Assembly: GCF_008629685.1 (NCBI RefSeq)
Contig: NZ_VWSF01000002.1
Coordinates: 62,001-126,000, forward strand
DNA: 64,000 nucleotides
Direction: 5' to 3'
Source: Adhaeribacter rhizoryzae
GTDB lineage: Bacteria > Bacteroidota > Bacteroidia > Cytophagales > Hymenobacteraceae
Shown here piece after piece: positions 56,536 through 64,000 of this stretch (its first letter is position 1; each line of letters starts with the position of its first letter). The translations under genes and the position numbers were made by a program. Under the pieces are notes generated by a model, which saw only the letters and a list, made by a program, of their open reading frames with translations, was not told the DNA's origin and ran no database searches.

Positions 56536-57267
56536 TTAGCCGGATGCAGGTACTTTTCTTTTGCTCAGCATCAACTTTAAATAACTTATACTTTCGGTGG
56601 CCAAAATGCGGAAACTTAAAGCGCCAAAGGTAATATTGGGTTTTAACGTTACCTGTACGGAGCTTACGCTAAGGTGGGCTTTGGCAGCCAGCAATATAAA
56701 TTCAAAATCGAAGAGATAGCGCTTGGTAACGGTTTTCAAAAACAGCTCGCGCCCCCTCTGGTTAAATCCTTTAAGGCCGCATTGGGTATCGTAAAGCGGT
56801 AGCTTTATTGTTTTTGTAAGCACAAACCGGAATAATTTAGATACGCGGGAGCGAACATCCGGAATATTGCTATAATAGGCCTTGTCTCTTACGCCTGCCA
56901 CCAGGTCGGCTTGGCCGCTGCGCAAAGCCTGGTAAATCTGTAAAAAATCCTTTTCGTAGTACGGGAAATCAATATCGGTATAAATGCAATATTGGTGGCC
57001 CGCGGCCGCTACACCCGTGCGTAAAGCATGGCCTTTACCCTGGTTTGGCGTATAAGCCAGGTAAGTAAAGTTTTTCAGTGATTGGCGGAGCTGGTCAATA
57101 TCGGTCGGGGTAATGCCCGTGGTAGAGCCATCGTTTACCAGGTAAATAAATAGTTCGGTGTCGGGGAGGCACTGTTGTAAATAAGTCAGGCTGGCAATAA
57201 CCGTAGCGACCCAATTTTTACCCGGGTTATAACAAGGCAATACAATATCTAACTGGTGCGCCAACAT
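56536..57267 (-). CDS. GT2 family glycosyltransferase (DPM1-like)
   Basis: A 243-residue cytosolic glycosyltransferase of the GT-A fold. It starts DIVLPCYNPGKNW, has VNDGSTTG, the NQGKGHALRTGV motif and an acidic metal-site YTDIDFP (DxD-like), followed by DTQCGLKGFN, a stretch typical of dolichyl-phosphate mannose or undecaprenyl-phosphate sugar synthases. No C-terminal membrane helices are seen. It probably makes a polyprenyl-phosphate sugar or adds a sugar to a glycan. It is divergent from the membrane protein gene at 57580, with which it may act. Confidence 0.9.
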   Translation of the reverse strand: MLAHQLDIVLPCYNPGKNWVATVIASLTYLQQCLPDTELFIYLVNDGSTTGITPTDIDQLRQSLKNFTYLAYTPNQGKGHALRTGVAAAGHQYCIYTDIDFPYYEKDFLQIYQALRSGQADLVAGVRDKAYYSNIPDVRSRVSKLFRFVLTKTIKLPLYDTQCGLKGFNQRGRELFLKTVTKRYLFDFEFILLAAKAHLSVSSVQVTLKPNITFGALSFRILATESISYLKLMLSKRKVPASG

Positions 57268-57579
57268 CTATTCTCAGAAAACAAATTACCTGCAAATATC
57301 AGCTATTTATTTAATTAAATATATGCTACTAGCGGTGCGCATAAATCTGGTTACTTATTAATACCCGGCCTGGTAATATTACGTTTGCACCTGCTTGGCA
57401 CAAACTATACTCAACTTGGCTATTCCGGAATAAAGCATACTAGTTGCAGGAGCGGTTTTATTAGTTGCTTTAGCTTTTATTTTCATTATGCCAGGCCTAC
57501 CGTGTAATAATATGCGGGCAGCATGATATTGGTTAAACAGGAGGTTGTAATTTCGGGTAAAATTTAGCTTCTACTTAAT
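57268..57579. other. divergent intergenic region
   Basis: About 310 bases between the GT2 gene and the membrane protein gene, expected to hold both promoters. No clear TTTG/TAnnTTTG pair and no gene were seen. Confidence 0.5.
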
Positions 57580-59442
57580 ATGTTAAAAAGCGGGCAACGT
57601 TGGTTTAATATAACTTTTTTGCTTTTAGTGCAGACCATTCTGATTTTAATAGTTTTTAGCCCGCTTTTGCTCCAACACAACAAATTTTTATTAGCCGCAA
57701 GAAATATTGATTGGCTTAAGAATTACTTTACTTTCCAGGCCTATTTGCAACAGCCATTTGCCCTGGGCCTGCTTAAATTCGAGCATTTTAATTACCCTTT
57801 TGGGGAATATATTTTGTACACCGATAACTCGCCGGTATTTGCGATTGCCGTAAAGTTATTCTCCAATTATATATTTGATGTTTCGGCAGATGGACTATTT
57901 GTTTATCATTTGTTTTTAGTGAGCGGCATATTATTAAGCACTTTTTTGCTGTTTCAAATACTTACTTGTCTTATTCAGGATCGGGCATGTATAATTTTCT
58001 TTAGCTTAATTTTACCTTGGTTACAGCCCCAATTGTTCCGGTTGGGCGGGCATTTTAGTCTCAGTTTTTCTTTTGTATTGCTGCTGGGTATTCTGTTTCT
58101 GTTGCGTAGTTATAGGCATTTTTATACTGGTAAAAACATAATTAAAGAACTATTTTGGTTTGTACCGGCTCTAATTATTGTTTCTTTTATTCATTTGTAT
58201 TACCTGCCTTTGGTGCTGGTTTTGGTAGGATATTTTTGTGCGGCTTGGGTGCTGCAAGCATTTTTCCGGAACGAGAACTATCGTTTTTTAATAGCCTGGA
58301 GTATAGCTGCAGTACTTATTCCGTTATGCGTAACTTATAGCATAATACGTTTAACAGATGGATATTATGAGCTTCGGCCCGATAAAGCAACAGGTTATAG
58401 TTTTGTTGGCAATAAATTACACTTATCCGACTTGTACACGGCCTATGCTCATAACCATTTAAAATTTAATTATTTGTTTACCCCGGAGCCTTCGGGAAAC
58501 TGGGAGCCGTACGCCTATTTGGGTTCCTTTGCCCTGTATGTGGGGGCGCTGTTGTTGATTATGGGGGTTTTTAGGCTTTTTTTTAAAGCTGCTTTTTTCC
58601 CGTCAGTTGCTAACCACGAGTTTACCCGCAGCTTTCTTTTGTTGTTTGGAGTGGCATCATTCGGCTCACTTTTTATATCGTTGGGCGATTACTTTAATTT
58701 ATTTAGCAGTGACCTTCCAGTGCGTAATTATTTAAATATTTTCCGGTATCTAAAAAAAATAACAGAAAGTGTAACGCACTTTAGAGCGCTGGATAGGTTT
58801 GGTTGGGTATTTTTCTGGTTTATTAATTTGTTGGTTATTTACTACTATGATCAACTTTTACAAAGCAAGTCAGGCAAGATAGTTAGGTTCGTGGCTTATA
58901 CTTTAGCCCTTTTGGCCCTTTCGGATACTTTAGATGCCTTTGCTTATTATCACCGGAATGTGATAGCGAATGAATTAACAGACCCTACCCTTAAAAAGGA
59001 ACTCTATTTGGCAGAGGGTATTCAGGTCTCCGACTTCCAGGCCATTCTGCCCATCCCTTTTTACTACATTGGTACCGAAGAAACTGATCTGGAAATGTCC
59101 GTGCCAGAAGATTTTCAGACCAAAACCATTCAGTTATCACTTACTTCAAATTTGCCTTTAATGGCTAGTCAAATGTCGCGCACGGCACCAGCGCAGGCAA
59201 AGGAAATATTCAGCTTAATTACGGGCCAGGCAAGCTCAAATTTGAAAAGCAAGTTAAATAACAAGCCTTTACTGGTAGCTGTTGATACTACGCTATACAA
59301 CCAGCATATAAAATACTGCGAAAAAGTACCGTTCCGGAGTTCTTGCCAGGTTTACGAAGCGGGCCGGACTTTTGTACAGCGGCACCAGTTGCAGCCCATT
59401 GGTAAGTTCCGGAACGTAATCCTGTATAGCTATAAATATTAG
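57580..59442 (+). CDS. polytopic membrane protein, probable GT-C type glycosyltransferase
   Basis: A 620-residue inner-membrane protein with about ten to twelve hydrophobic helices and a C-terminal soluble domain of roughly 140 residues. The first loop has acidic residues (LAARNIDWLKN, later YTDNSPVFAI) in the position where GT-C enzymes carry catalytic acids. It resembles Bacteroidota membrane glycosyltransferase-like proteins of unknown acceptor. The divergent GT2 gene could supply its lipid-linked donor. This functional link is inference from neighbourhood. Confidence 0.65.
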   Translation: MLKSGQRWFNITFLLLVQTILILIVFSPLLLQHNKFLLAARNIDWLKNYFTFQAYLQQPFALGLLKFEHFNYPFGEYILYTDNSPVFAIAVKLFSNYIFDVSADGLFVYHLFLVSGILLSTFLLFQILTCLIQDRACIIFFSLILPWLQPQLFRLGGHFSLSFSFVLLLGILFLLRSYRHFYTGKNIIKELFWFVPALIIVSFIHLYYLPLVLVLVGYFCAAWVLQAFFRNENYRFLIAWSIAAVLIPLCVTYSIIRLTDGYYELRPDKATGYSFVGNKLHLSDLYTAYAHNHLKFNYLFTPEPSGNWEPYAYLGSFALYVGALLLIMGVFRLFFKAAFFPSVANHEFTRSFLLLFGVASFGSLFISLGDYFNLFSSDLPVRNYLNIFRYLKKITESVTHFRALDRFGWVFFWFINLLVIYYYDQLLQSKSGKIVRFVAYTLALLALSDTLDAFAYYHRNVIANELTDPTLKKELYLAEGIQVSDFQAILPIPFYYIGTEETDLEMSVPEDFQTKTIQLSLTSNLPLMASQMSRTAPAQAKEIFSLITGQASSNLKSKLNNKPLLVAVDTTLYNQHIKYCEKVPFRSSCQVYEAGRTFVQRHQLQPIGKFRNVILYSYKY

Positions 59443-59871
59443 CCTGGTTGGTAAATTATCTGCTGCTCTCTTAAATATAATCAGGTCATTTTCTCTTTCT
59501 GTTTACTTTAATAAAGCAAGGCAAATTCTGGTAATTTTTTATTTAGCCAAACAAAATTATTTGCCGATAGATGATGCTGGTAAAAATCAGGTACAAAATT
59601 TGAAAGCTAGCCAAATGAGACCAACCAGCTCAAAAAACAGTAAGTTTAGCCAGCTATTAGCAGCAGCTTTTAATTGCGGTAGCGCCAGTAGGCTATAATA
59701 ATATTTAGTTTCGCGCGTAAGTAAGGTTTAATGGGTAATTATTAACCAAGCAAGAAGCATAATTTTGGGCAACCCTTAATATTGATTTTCCATATAACGA
59801 ACCGGTTAACCTAATGCGGGTGGTTGGCTGTTTTAACGTTGTTTACCCAATATTTTTACCAACAATCTATT
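59443..59871. other. intergenic region, nothing recognised
   Basis: About 430 bases between two plus-strand genes. No terminator and no repeat family member was recognised. The open frame upstream of 59872 does not resemble a signal peptide and is treated as leader. Confidence 0.5.
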
Positions 59872-60438
59872 ATGAAAAAAAATACCATATTACTCTTTTT
59901 ACTTTTGCTTACCAGTTTTTCAGCTTTTGCGCAAAAATACCGCACAAATATTGGCGCCCGCCTGGGCCGGAACGACTTTGGGGTATCGCTGCAGCAGAAA
60001 ATATTAGAAGAAGTTACCTTAGAAGGAATTGCCGGGGTGGGTAGCCGCGAAGCCGATTTTACTTTGCTGGTAGAAAAACATTATCCGCTTATAGGTAAGG
60101 GTTTTAATTATTACATAGGTGCCGGGGCACACGTAGGCACGGTTAAAGAATACGGCGGATTTTACGGGGCCGATGTTATTTTGGGTACCGAACTGAAACT
60201 GCCTATTTTTCCGTTGGTAATATCGCTGGATATTAAACCGGCCATTCATGCCAGCCATTCTGATTGGTTTGCGTTTGATGGTGGCTTTACTTTGCGCTAT
60301 ATTTTGGTAAAAGAAAAAGTAGAAAAGAAAAGGTTTGGCATTTTTGGCGGGGGCAACCGGAACGATGACAATGACCGCAATCGGCGGAACAAGAAAAACA
60401 AAAAAGAAGCGCCCAAACGCCGTTTATTCGAATTTTAG
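59872..60438 (+). CDS. small exported protein, possible outer-membrane barrel
   Basis: A 188-residue protein. The start is placed at 59872, where MKKNTILLFLLLLTSFSAFA forms a standard signal peptide; the frame extends 16 codons further upstream without one. Alternating strand pattern follows (EVTLEGIAGVGSREADFTLL, FNYYIGAGAHVGTV, FAFDGGFTLRYILV), as in small eight-strand outer-membrane proteins, then a very basic tail (RNRRNKKNKKEAPKRR) ending LFEF. The function is unknown. It lies 88 bases before the TerB-like gene. Confidence 0.75.
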   Translation: MKKNTILLFLLLLTSFSAFAQKYRTNIGARLGRNDFGVSLQQKILEEVTLEGIAGVGSREADFTLLVEKHYPLIGKGFNYYIGAGAHVGTVKEYGGFYGADVILGTELKLPIFPLVISLDIKPAIHASHSDWFAFDGGFTLRYILVKEKVEKKRFGIFGGGNRNDDNDRNRRNKKNKKEAPKRRLFEF

Positions 60439-60526
60439 AAAGCCCTAACGGCGATCTGGTAATGCCTAACAACTTTCGGGGGAGTACCCCGTTGAACAAA
60501 TTTAACCACCATTAATTTAGATTAGT

Positions 60527-60910
60527 ATGCAGGAAGAACGCTCAATAGAAAGTTTGCTCGATACCCAGCAAAAAAAGCTGGCCTTTTTTCAGAATTTAAT
60601 TTTGCTGGCTGCCGCCGATGGCATTTTAGAAAATGATGAAGGCCGGTTTCTGCTGGATATAGGAAATAAATTAGGGCTGGCCCCTGAAGATGTAATGCCC
60701 ATTGCCGATAATTTGAGCGTGTTAAGCTTTATAATCCCGTCGGAGGGTATGCAGAAAACAATGGAACTGCAAACTTTAGTGCAAATGATGCTCGAAGACG
60801 GAAAAATTCACGATCGCGAATATGCGCTTTGCTTAGATTATGCCCACCGCATTGGGTATGGTAAAGATATTCTGAATGATATGATAAAGCAATTATCTGG
60901 CGGGAAGTAG
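60527..60910 (+). CDS. TerB-like (tellurite-resistance TerB fold) protein
   Basis: A 127-residue all-helical protein with the TerB-type signature: an acidic helix pair LILLAAADGILENDEGRFLL near the N-terminus and, about 55 residues later, a second acidic repeat VQMMLEDGKIHDREYALCLD. Stand-alone TerB-like proteins are frequent in Bacteroidota; the acidic sites may bind metal. No other ter gene is present, so tellurite resistance is not implied. It follows the exported protein gene and precedes a strong terminator. Confidence 0.78.
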   Translation: MQEERSIESLLDTQQKKLAFFQNLILLAAADGILENDEGRFLLDIGNKLGLAPEDVMPIADNLSVLSFIIPSEGMQKTMELQTLVQMMLEDGKIHDREYALCLDYAHRIGYGKDILNDMIKQLSGGK

Positions 60911-61013
60911 CCGCAAGGATGTTTATTGCTAAATATTTAAATAAATTATAGTAGAACGGAAGAATAAAAAGCTGTAAAGGCGGGCAGTTTTGGAATTGCA
61001 AAAAGTAAAGAGC

Positions 61014-61047
61014 AAAATAAAAGCACGCTTAAGCGTGCTTTTATTTT
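61014..61047 (+). terminator. terminator after the TerB-like gene
   Basis: aaaataaaagcacgctt is followed directly by its exact complement (17+17 bases), ending in ttttatttt, 104 bases beyond the stop at 60910. Symmetry allows use in both directions. Confidence 0.88.
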
Positions 61048-61328
61048 AAAGTTGAACACACAAACAAAAAACTACTTATTCTATTATTAAATCCCTTTTT
61101 AATTGTTAATTACACCAGGCTTAAGTATTGTTGGCCCGGAGTTGGCTCTCCTAAATATTAGAGGCTTTTTTATTTAATCTCTTAGCCTTGTTACAGGCTG
61201 TTTCTGCTGTTTAGCTTTTAATTTTTAGTGGCTGCTTCCGAAACAGACACTAAAAAAGCTTTATTTTATATTAAGGTGTAGCGCGAACGCTCTTTAAAAC
61301 CTTATGGCGTTAGTGTAAAAGTTTATCC

Positions 61329-61808
61329 TTAGGCAATAAATTCGTAGCTCTTCAAATATAACCGACCTTCAATGGTTAATTTAACCAGTAATTTATCGTT
61401 CAAAACTTTGGCTTCAATCCAGTTTTGTTTTAATAAATAACGGGTAAATTCAACCAGTTGTAACCAGGCTTTTGTTTCTAAACCGGGTAGGTCTGCTATA
61501 TCATGAAACCGGTGCGGTTCGCAGTTAAGCGTATTTAGCACAATCTGCGTTAAGGTAAATACTTCCTCAGGCGCAACCTGCTGAATGCCGATGGTGTTAA
61601 TGGCTGCGTTAAAAACATTCTGCGATTCGTAACGGTAATACGTGCGCAGGTAACCGCGTTCGGCTAGTTCTAAGCCAATGGCTTCGCTCTGGTGTTGTTC
61701 GCCAATCGAGTCTAAGTAACCAGTAATATCCCACATGTTGCCGGGTACTTCTTGCTCCTTATTGTAAAGCCAGGCCAGGGTTTTGTTTAAAATTTCGGAA
61801 GTAATCAT
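61329..61808 (-). CDS. hypothetical protein, 159 residues
   Basis: I do not recognise this protein. It is soluble, with an N-terminal helical part (ILNKTLAWLYNKEQEVPGNM, then YLDSIGEQHQSEAIGLELAE) and a winged-helix-like C-terminal end (LTIEGRLYLKSYEF). The pattern of helices followed by a strand pair with LLVKLTIEGR suggests a winged-helix DNA- or protein-binding fold, but no family match is claimed. It stands alone; the ATG at 61808 is the only good start. Confidence 0.65.
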   Translation of the reverse strand: MITSEILNKTLAWLYNKEQEVPGNMWDITGYLDSIGEQHQSEAIGLELAERGYLRTYYRYESQNVFNAAINTIGIQQVAPEEVFTLTQIVLNTLNCEPHRFHDIADLPGLETKAWLQLVEFTRYLLKQNWIEAKVLNDKLLVKLTIEGRLYLKSYEFIA

Positions 61809-62067
61809 GTATTCGCAGATTTTATTAAGACAAACATAACACCTTCATTATCTTAATAAAAGGACAGTGTTGGCTAAAAAGTAACATACTTTTGTGATAG
61901 GAATATTTAAATAAGATGCTTTCTATGGTGTTTTAAAGCATTTTATTAATGTTAAATGGCGTAAATAGGTTTAAAAAGTAACAAATGTATTGGTTTAAAT
62001 TATTGTTAAATTTTCTTTTTTTTAGCGCTTAAAACAACGTCAAAGCCTTTGCTAAATAATAAAAAGC

Positions 62068-62114
62068 AGAAAATCCGGCTATTCTCATTTTTTGGAGAAC
62101 AAGCCAGATTTTCT
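62068..62114 (-). terminator. terminator of the M61 peptidase gene
   Basis: agaaaatccggct (62068-62080) and agccagattttct (62102-62114) pair at 12 of 13 positions, 27 bases beyond the stop at 62141. The rest of 61809-62140 is AT-rich with no gene seen. Confidence 0.75.
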
Positions 62115-62140
62115 TCTTTTTGTTATACGAAAAAATTAGG

Positions 62141-64000
62141 CTATAATCCGCTGTAAAGCCAGGCTTCCCGGAGCTGTTTTTGCTGGTCGGTAGCGGCCGG
62201 ATCGAGGCGCAATAAATGTTGGGTTTCAACGGGTGTTTGGGTAATAGTGCCGGTTAATTTTTGCGTAACTGCGTTGCCTTTTTTGTCTTTTCGGCTAACG
62301 GTTACTTCCAGGTTGGCTCCCACGGGCGCATTGGTAACTTGCTGCGCAATAATTTTAGGAGCGGTGGTAGCCGTTACTTCCTGGCCATTTATAGCCATAA
62401 TTACATCGCCGGCTTGGTAGCCCATTTCTTTACCGAAATCGTTCATGTTGCTGGTGCCGGCAATTACCATGCGGCCTTCTTTGTTCAGGGCGGTTTCTAC
62501 CCGGCCAAAAGTATTTACCATTTCGGTGCCCTGGGGCGCGTAGGTTACCCCAACGGTTTTGAATATTTCGGTGTAAGGCAATGGTGTTGCGCCTTCTACA
62601 TACTGCCGGAAAAAGTCGCGTATTGGCGGGTAAGTGAGCTCGGTAATCTTATCGAAGAGTTCTTCGTCTTTAAAGGATTGGTCTTTGCCGTAGGTTTTGG
62701 CCAGGTCGTTCATCAGGTTGCGAATTCCGTATTTCCCGCCCGATAATTCCCGGAGTTTAATATCCAGCGCCATGCCAATTAATGCACCTTTCTGGTACAC
62801 GTTGCCGTACTGGTTTTCGTGTTTATCCAGAGCCCCTTTGCTCATTACTGTAAACGGCAGCGTATCGTTGTATTTAAGCGAACCGGCAATGTAGGCGCGC
62901 AGCTTGGTTAAATATTCTTCGGGACTGATTAACTTTTGATTTGCCTGCACGTGCGAAGCAAAATATTCCGTTACGCCTTCGTACAACCACAAGTGCTTCG
63001 ACATTTGGGGATTGATGTAGTCGAAGTCGCCGATTTCTTCAGAATGAATATTTAAAGGCGTTACAATGTGAAAAAACTCATGGGCCGCAATGCCTCTGAT
63101 TTGGTTGGCAATTTGCTGCGAATTAAAAGGCGGCAAATAATAAACCGAAGAATAAGAGTGCTCCAAAGCGCCGTAAGAACCGGTGGTGTTGTAAGCATCG
63201 TCTACGTAAATCAGGAAAGCGTATTTTTCGACGGGTAGTTTGCCGCCCAGGTAATTTTTCTGGGCTTCCAGTATTTCTTTAATATTTTCGGCAATTATAC
63301 CCGATTGCACATCTTTTTTGGCAGTATACACCGATACCAATACTTCGGCGCCGCCAATCTGCATCATGGCGGTATCGGGCACGTTGTACATCAGCGGCGA
63401 ATCTACCACATCCATGTAAGAATCGATGCGGTAAGTATCGGCGGTTGGGGTGGTTTTAACGGCTTTTAAGGGCGTAGAACCGTAAAATCCCTGGGGTTTG
63501 GTAATGGTTAGTTCGTAGGGTACACGCTTCAGGCCATCGAAGTAGCCAATAAACCCGTGTGTGTTGAGCAAAAAGTTTTTGTTTTCTTCGATGTTGGTGC
63601 CGGCCGGTTCAAAAACAATATCTTCTTTTTTGGTATTATCAAAAGTATCGCCGGCCCAGTAGGTAATCTGGTCCAGGTTTTTGGCTTTGCTTATTTTCCA
63701 GCGGTTCTCGTCGAGTTTAGTAACCGGCAAAGCGCGGCCTTTTTTATCGAGCGCCTTAAAATCCGAAATATATTTGCCGAAGTTATACACGGCGTAAGTG
63801 CCGGGTACCATTTTGGGCATATTGTAAATAATTTCGGATTCTTTTATTTCGGGTGCTTTCAGGGTAACTTGTATGCGATCGTTTTGCACCTGGGTTAAAT
63901 TCAGGTTAAACTGGTAAACTTTGTTTTTAGCTAATTCATCCGAAGCAAAAGAAACTTGCCGCAAACTCAAAGCCAGCAGCAACAGCCATATTTTTCTCAT
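62141..64000 (-). CDS. M61 family glycyl aminopeptidase-like metallopeptidase with PDZ domain
   Basis: A 619-residue exported peptidase. The signal peptide is about 1-19 (MRKIWLLLLALSLRQVSFA); an N-terminal beta domain follows. The zinc site is HEFFH at 307-311 with the third ligand Glu341 in WLYEGVTEYFASH, both typical of M61. GALEHSYSSVYYLPP lies just upstream as in the family. A PDZ domain spans about 500-590 (GYQAGDVIMAINGQ). M61 enzymes release N-terminal Gly or Ala from peptides. The ATG is the last codon of the window, so a longer N-terminus cannot be excluded, though the signal peptide argues against it. Confidence 0.92.
   Translation of the reverse strand: MRKIWLLLLALSLRQVSFASDELAKNKVYQFNLNLTQVQNDRIQVTLKAPEIKESEIIYNMPKMVPGTYAVYNFGKYISDFKALDKKGRALPVTKLDENRWKISKAKNLDQITYWAGDTFDNTKKEDIVFEPAGTNIEENKNFLLNTHGFIGYFDGLKRVPYELTITKPQGFYGSTPLKAVKTTPTADTYRIDSYMDVVDSPLMYNVPDTAMMQIGGAEVLVSVYTAKKDVQSGIIAENIKEILEAQKNYLGGKLPVEKYAFLIYVDDAYNTTGSYGALEHSYSSVYYLPPFNSQQIANQIRGIAAHEFFHIVTPLNIHSEEIGDFDYINPQMSKHLWLYEGVTEYFASHVQANQKLISPEEYLTKLRAYIAGSLKYNDTLPFTVMSKGALDKHENQYGNVYQKGALIGMALDIKLRELSGGKYGIRNLMNDLAKTYGKDQSFKDEELFDKITELTYPPIRDFFRQYVEGATPLPYTEIFKTVGVTYAPQGTEMVNTFGRVETALNKEGRMVIAGTSNMNDFGKEMGYQAGDVIMAINGQEVTATTAPKIIAQQVTNAPVGANLEVTVSRKDKKGNAVTQKLTGTITQTPVETQHLLRLDPAATDQQKQLREAWLYSGL

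Noticed and set aside
1-64000. tRNA, rRNA, CRISPR array, prophage or replication origin
   Set aside because: No TpsiC/anticodon-arm patterns, rRNA signatures, regular spacer arrays, phage structural genes or DnaA-box clusters were seen on either strand.

Overview
The window looks like chromosomal DNA from a Bacteroidota, order Cytophagales, most likely a Hymenobacteraceae-type aerobe. This is inference from a SusC/SusD pair, CarboxypepD-reg TonB-dependent receptors, a DUF4249 lipoprotein paired with a receptor, start codons without Shine-Dalgarno sequences, and a TTTG-N19-TAnnTTTG promoter in front of lpdA. Most of it is ordinary core genome. No rRNA, tRNA, CRISPR array, phage or intact transposase was seen.

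Layout. 1-2.1 kb: the end of purK, then purE and a membrane acyltransferase in one operon. 2.3-5.3 kb: a TonB receptor and a small Spy-like periplasmic protein, separated by a palindromic repeat. 5.3-11 kb: a gene-poor, AT-rich accessory stretch with a PAS-LuxR regulator, an unrecognised protein, a LuxR-type pseudogene broken by a TAG stop, and a very AT-rich exported protein. 11-23.8 kb: a lipoprotein methyltransferase, dnaK, rluE, a von Willebrand-like membrane protein, fabG, a small exported protein, two TPR proteins, lpdA and ddl. 24.5-35.3 kb: an orphan SusCD pair, rarA, a GT39-like glycosyltransferase, sppA and a purine nucleoside phosphorylase. 35.8-42.9 kb: gltBD and clpP. 43-47.5 kb: a sigma factor with a small partner, then a DUF4249/TonB-receptor pair. 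48-48.5 kb: a GIY-YIG nuclease gene enclosed by 71-bp inverted repeats. 48.7-56.3 kb: three CheB-type methylesterases, one fused to CheR, PAS domains and a histidine kinase, with no other chemotaxis gene nearby. 56.5-64 kb: a GT2 glycosyltransferase, a large membrane protein, small unknowns, a TerB-like protein and an M61 peptidase.

The features most worth a second look are: (1) the GIY-YIG gene inside a long inverted repeat whose core is shared with another intergenic repeat in the window; (2) the CheB/CheB/CheB-CheR-kinase cluster, whose kinase has His-Asn where His-Asp is usual; (3) a sigma-54-like -24/-12 element with an upstream palindrome before dnaK; (4) several families of intergenic palindromic elements, two copies of one lying just 3' of rluE and clpP; and (5) a duplicated -33 box at lpdA. 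Domain and promoter calls were made by reading the sequence only.
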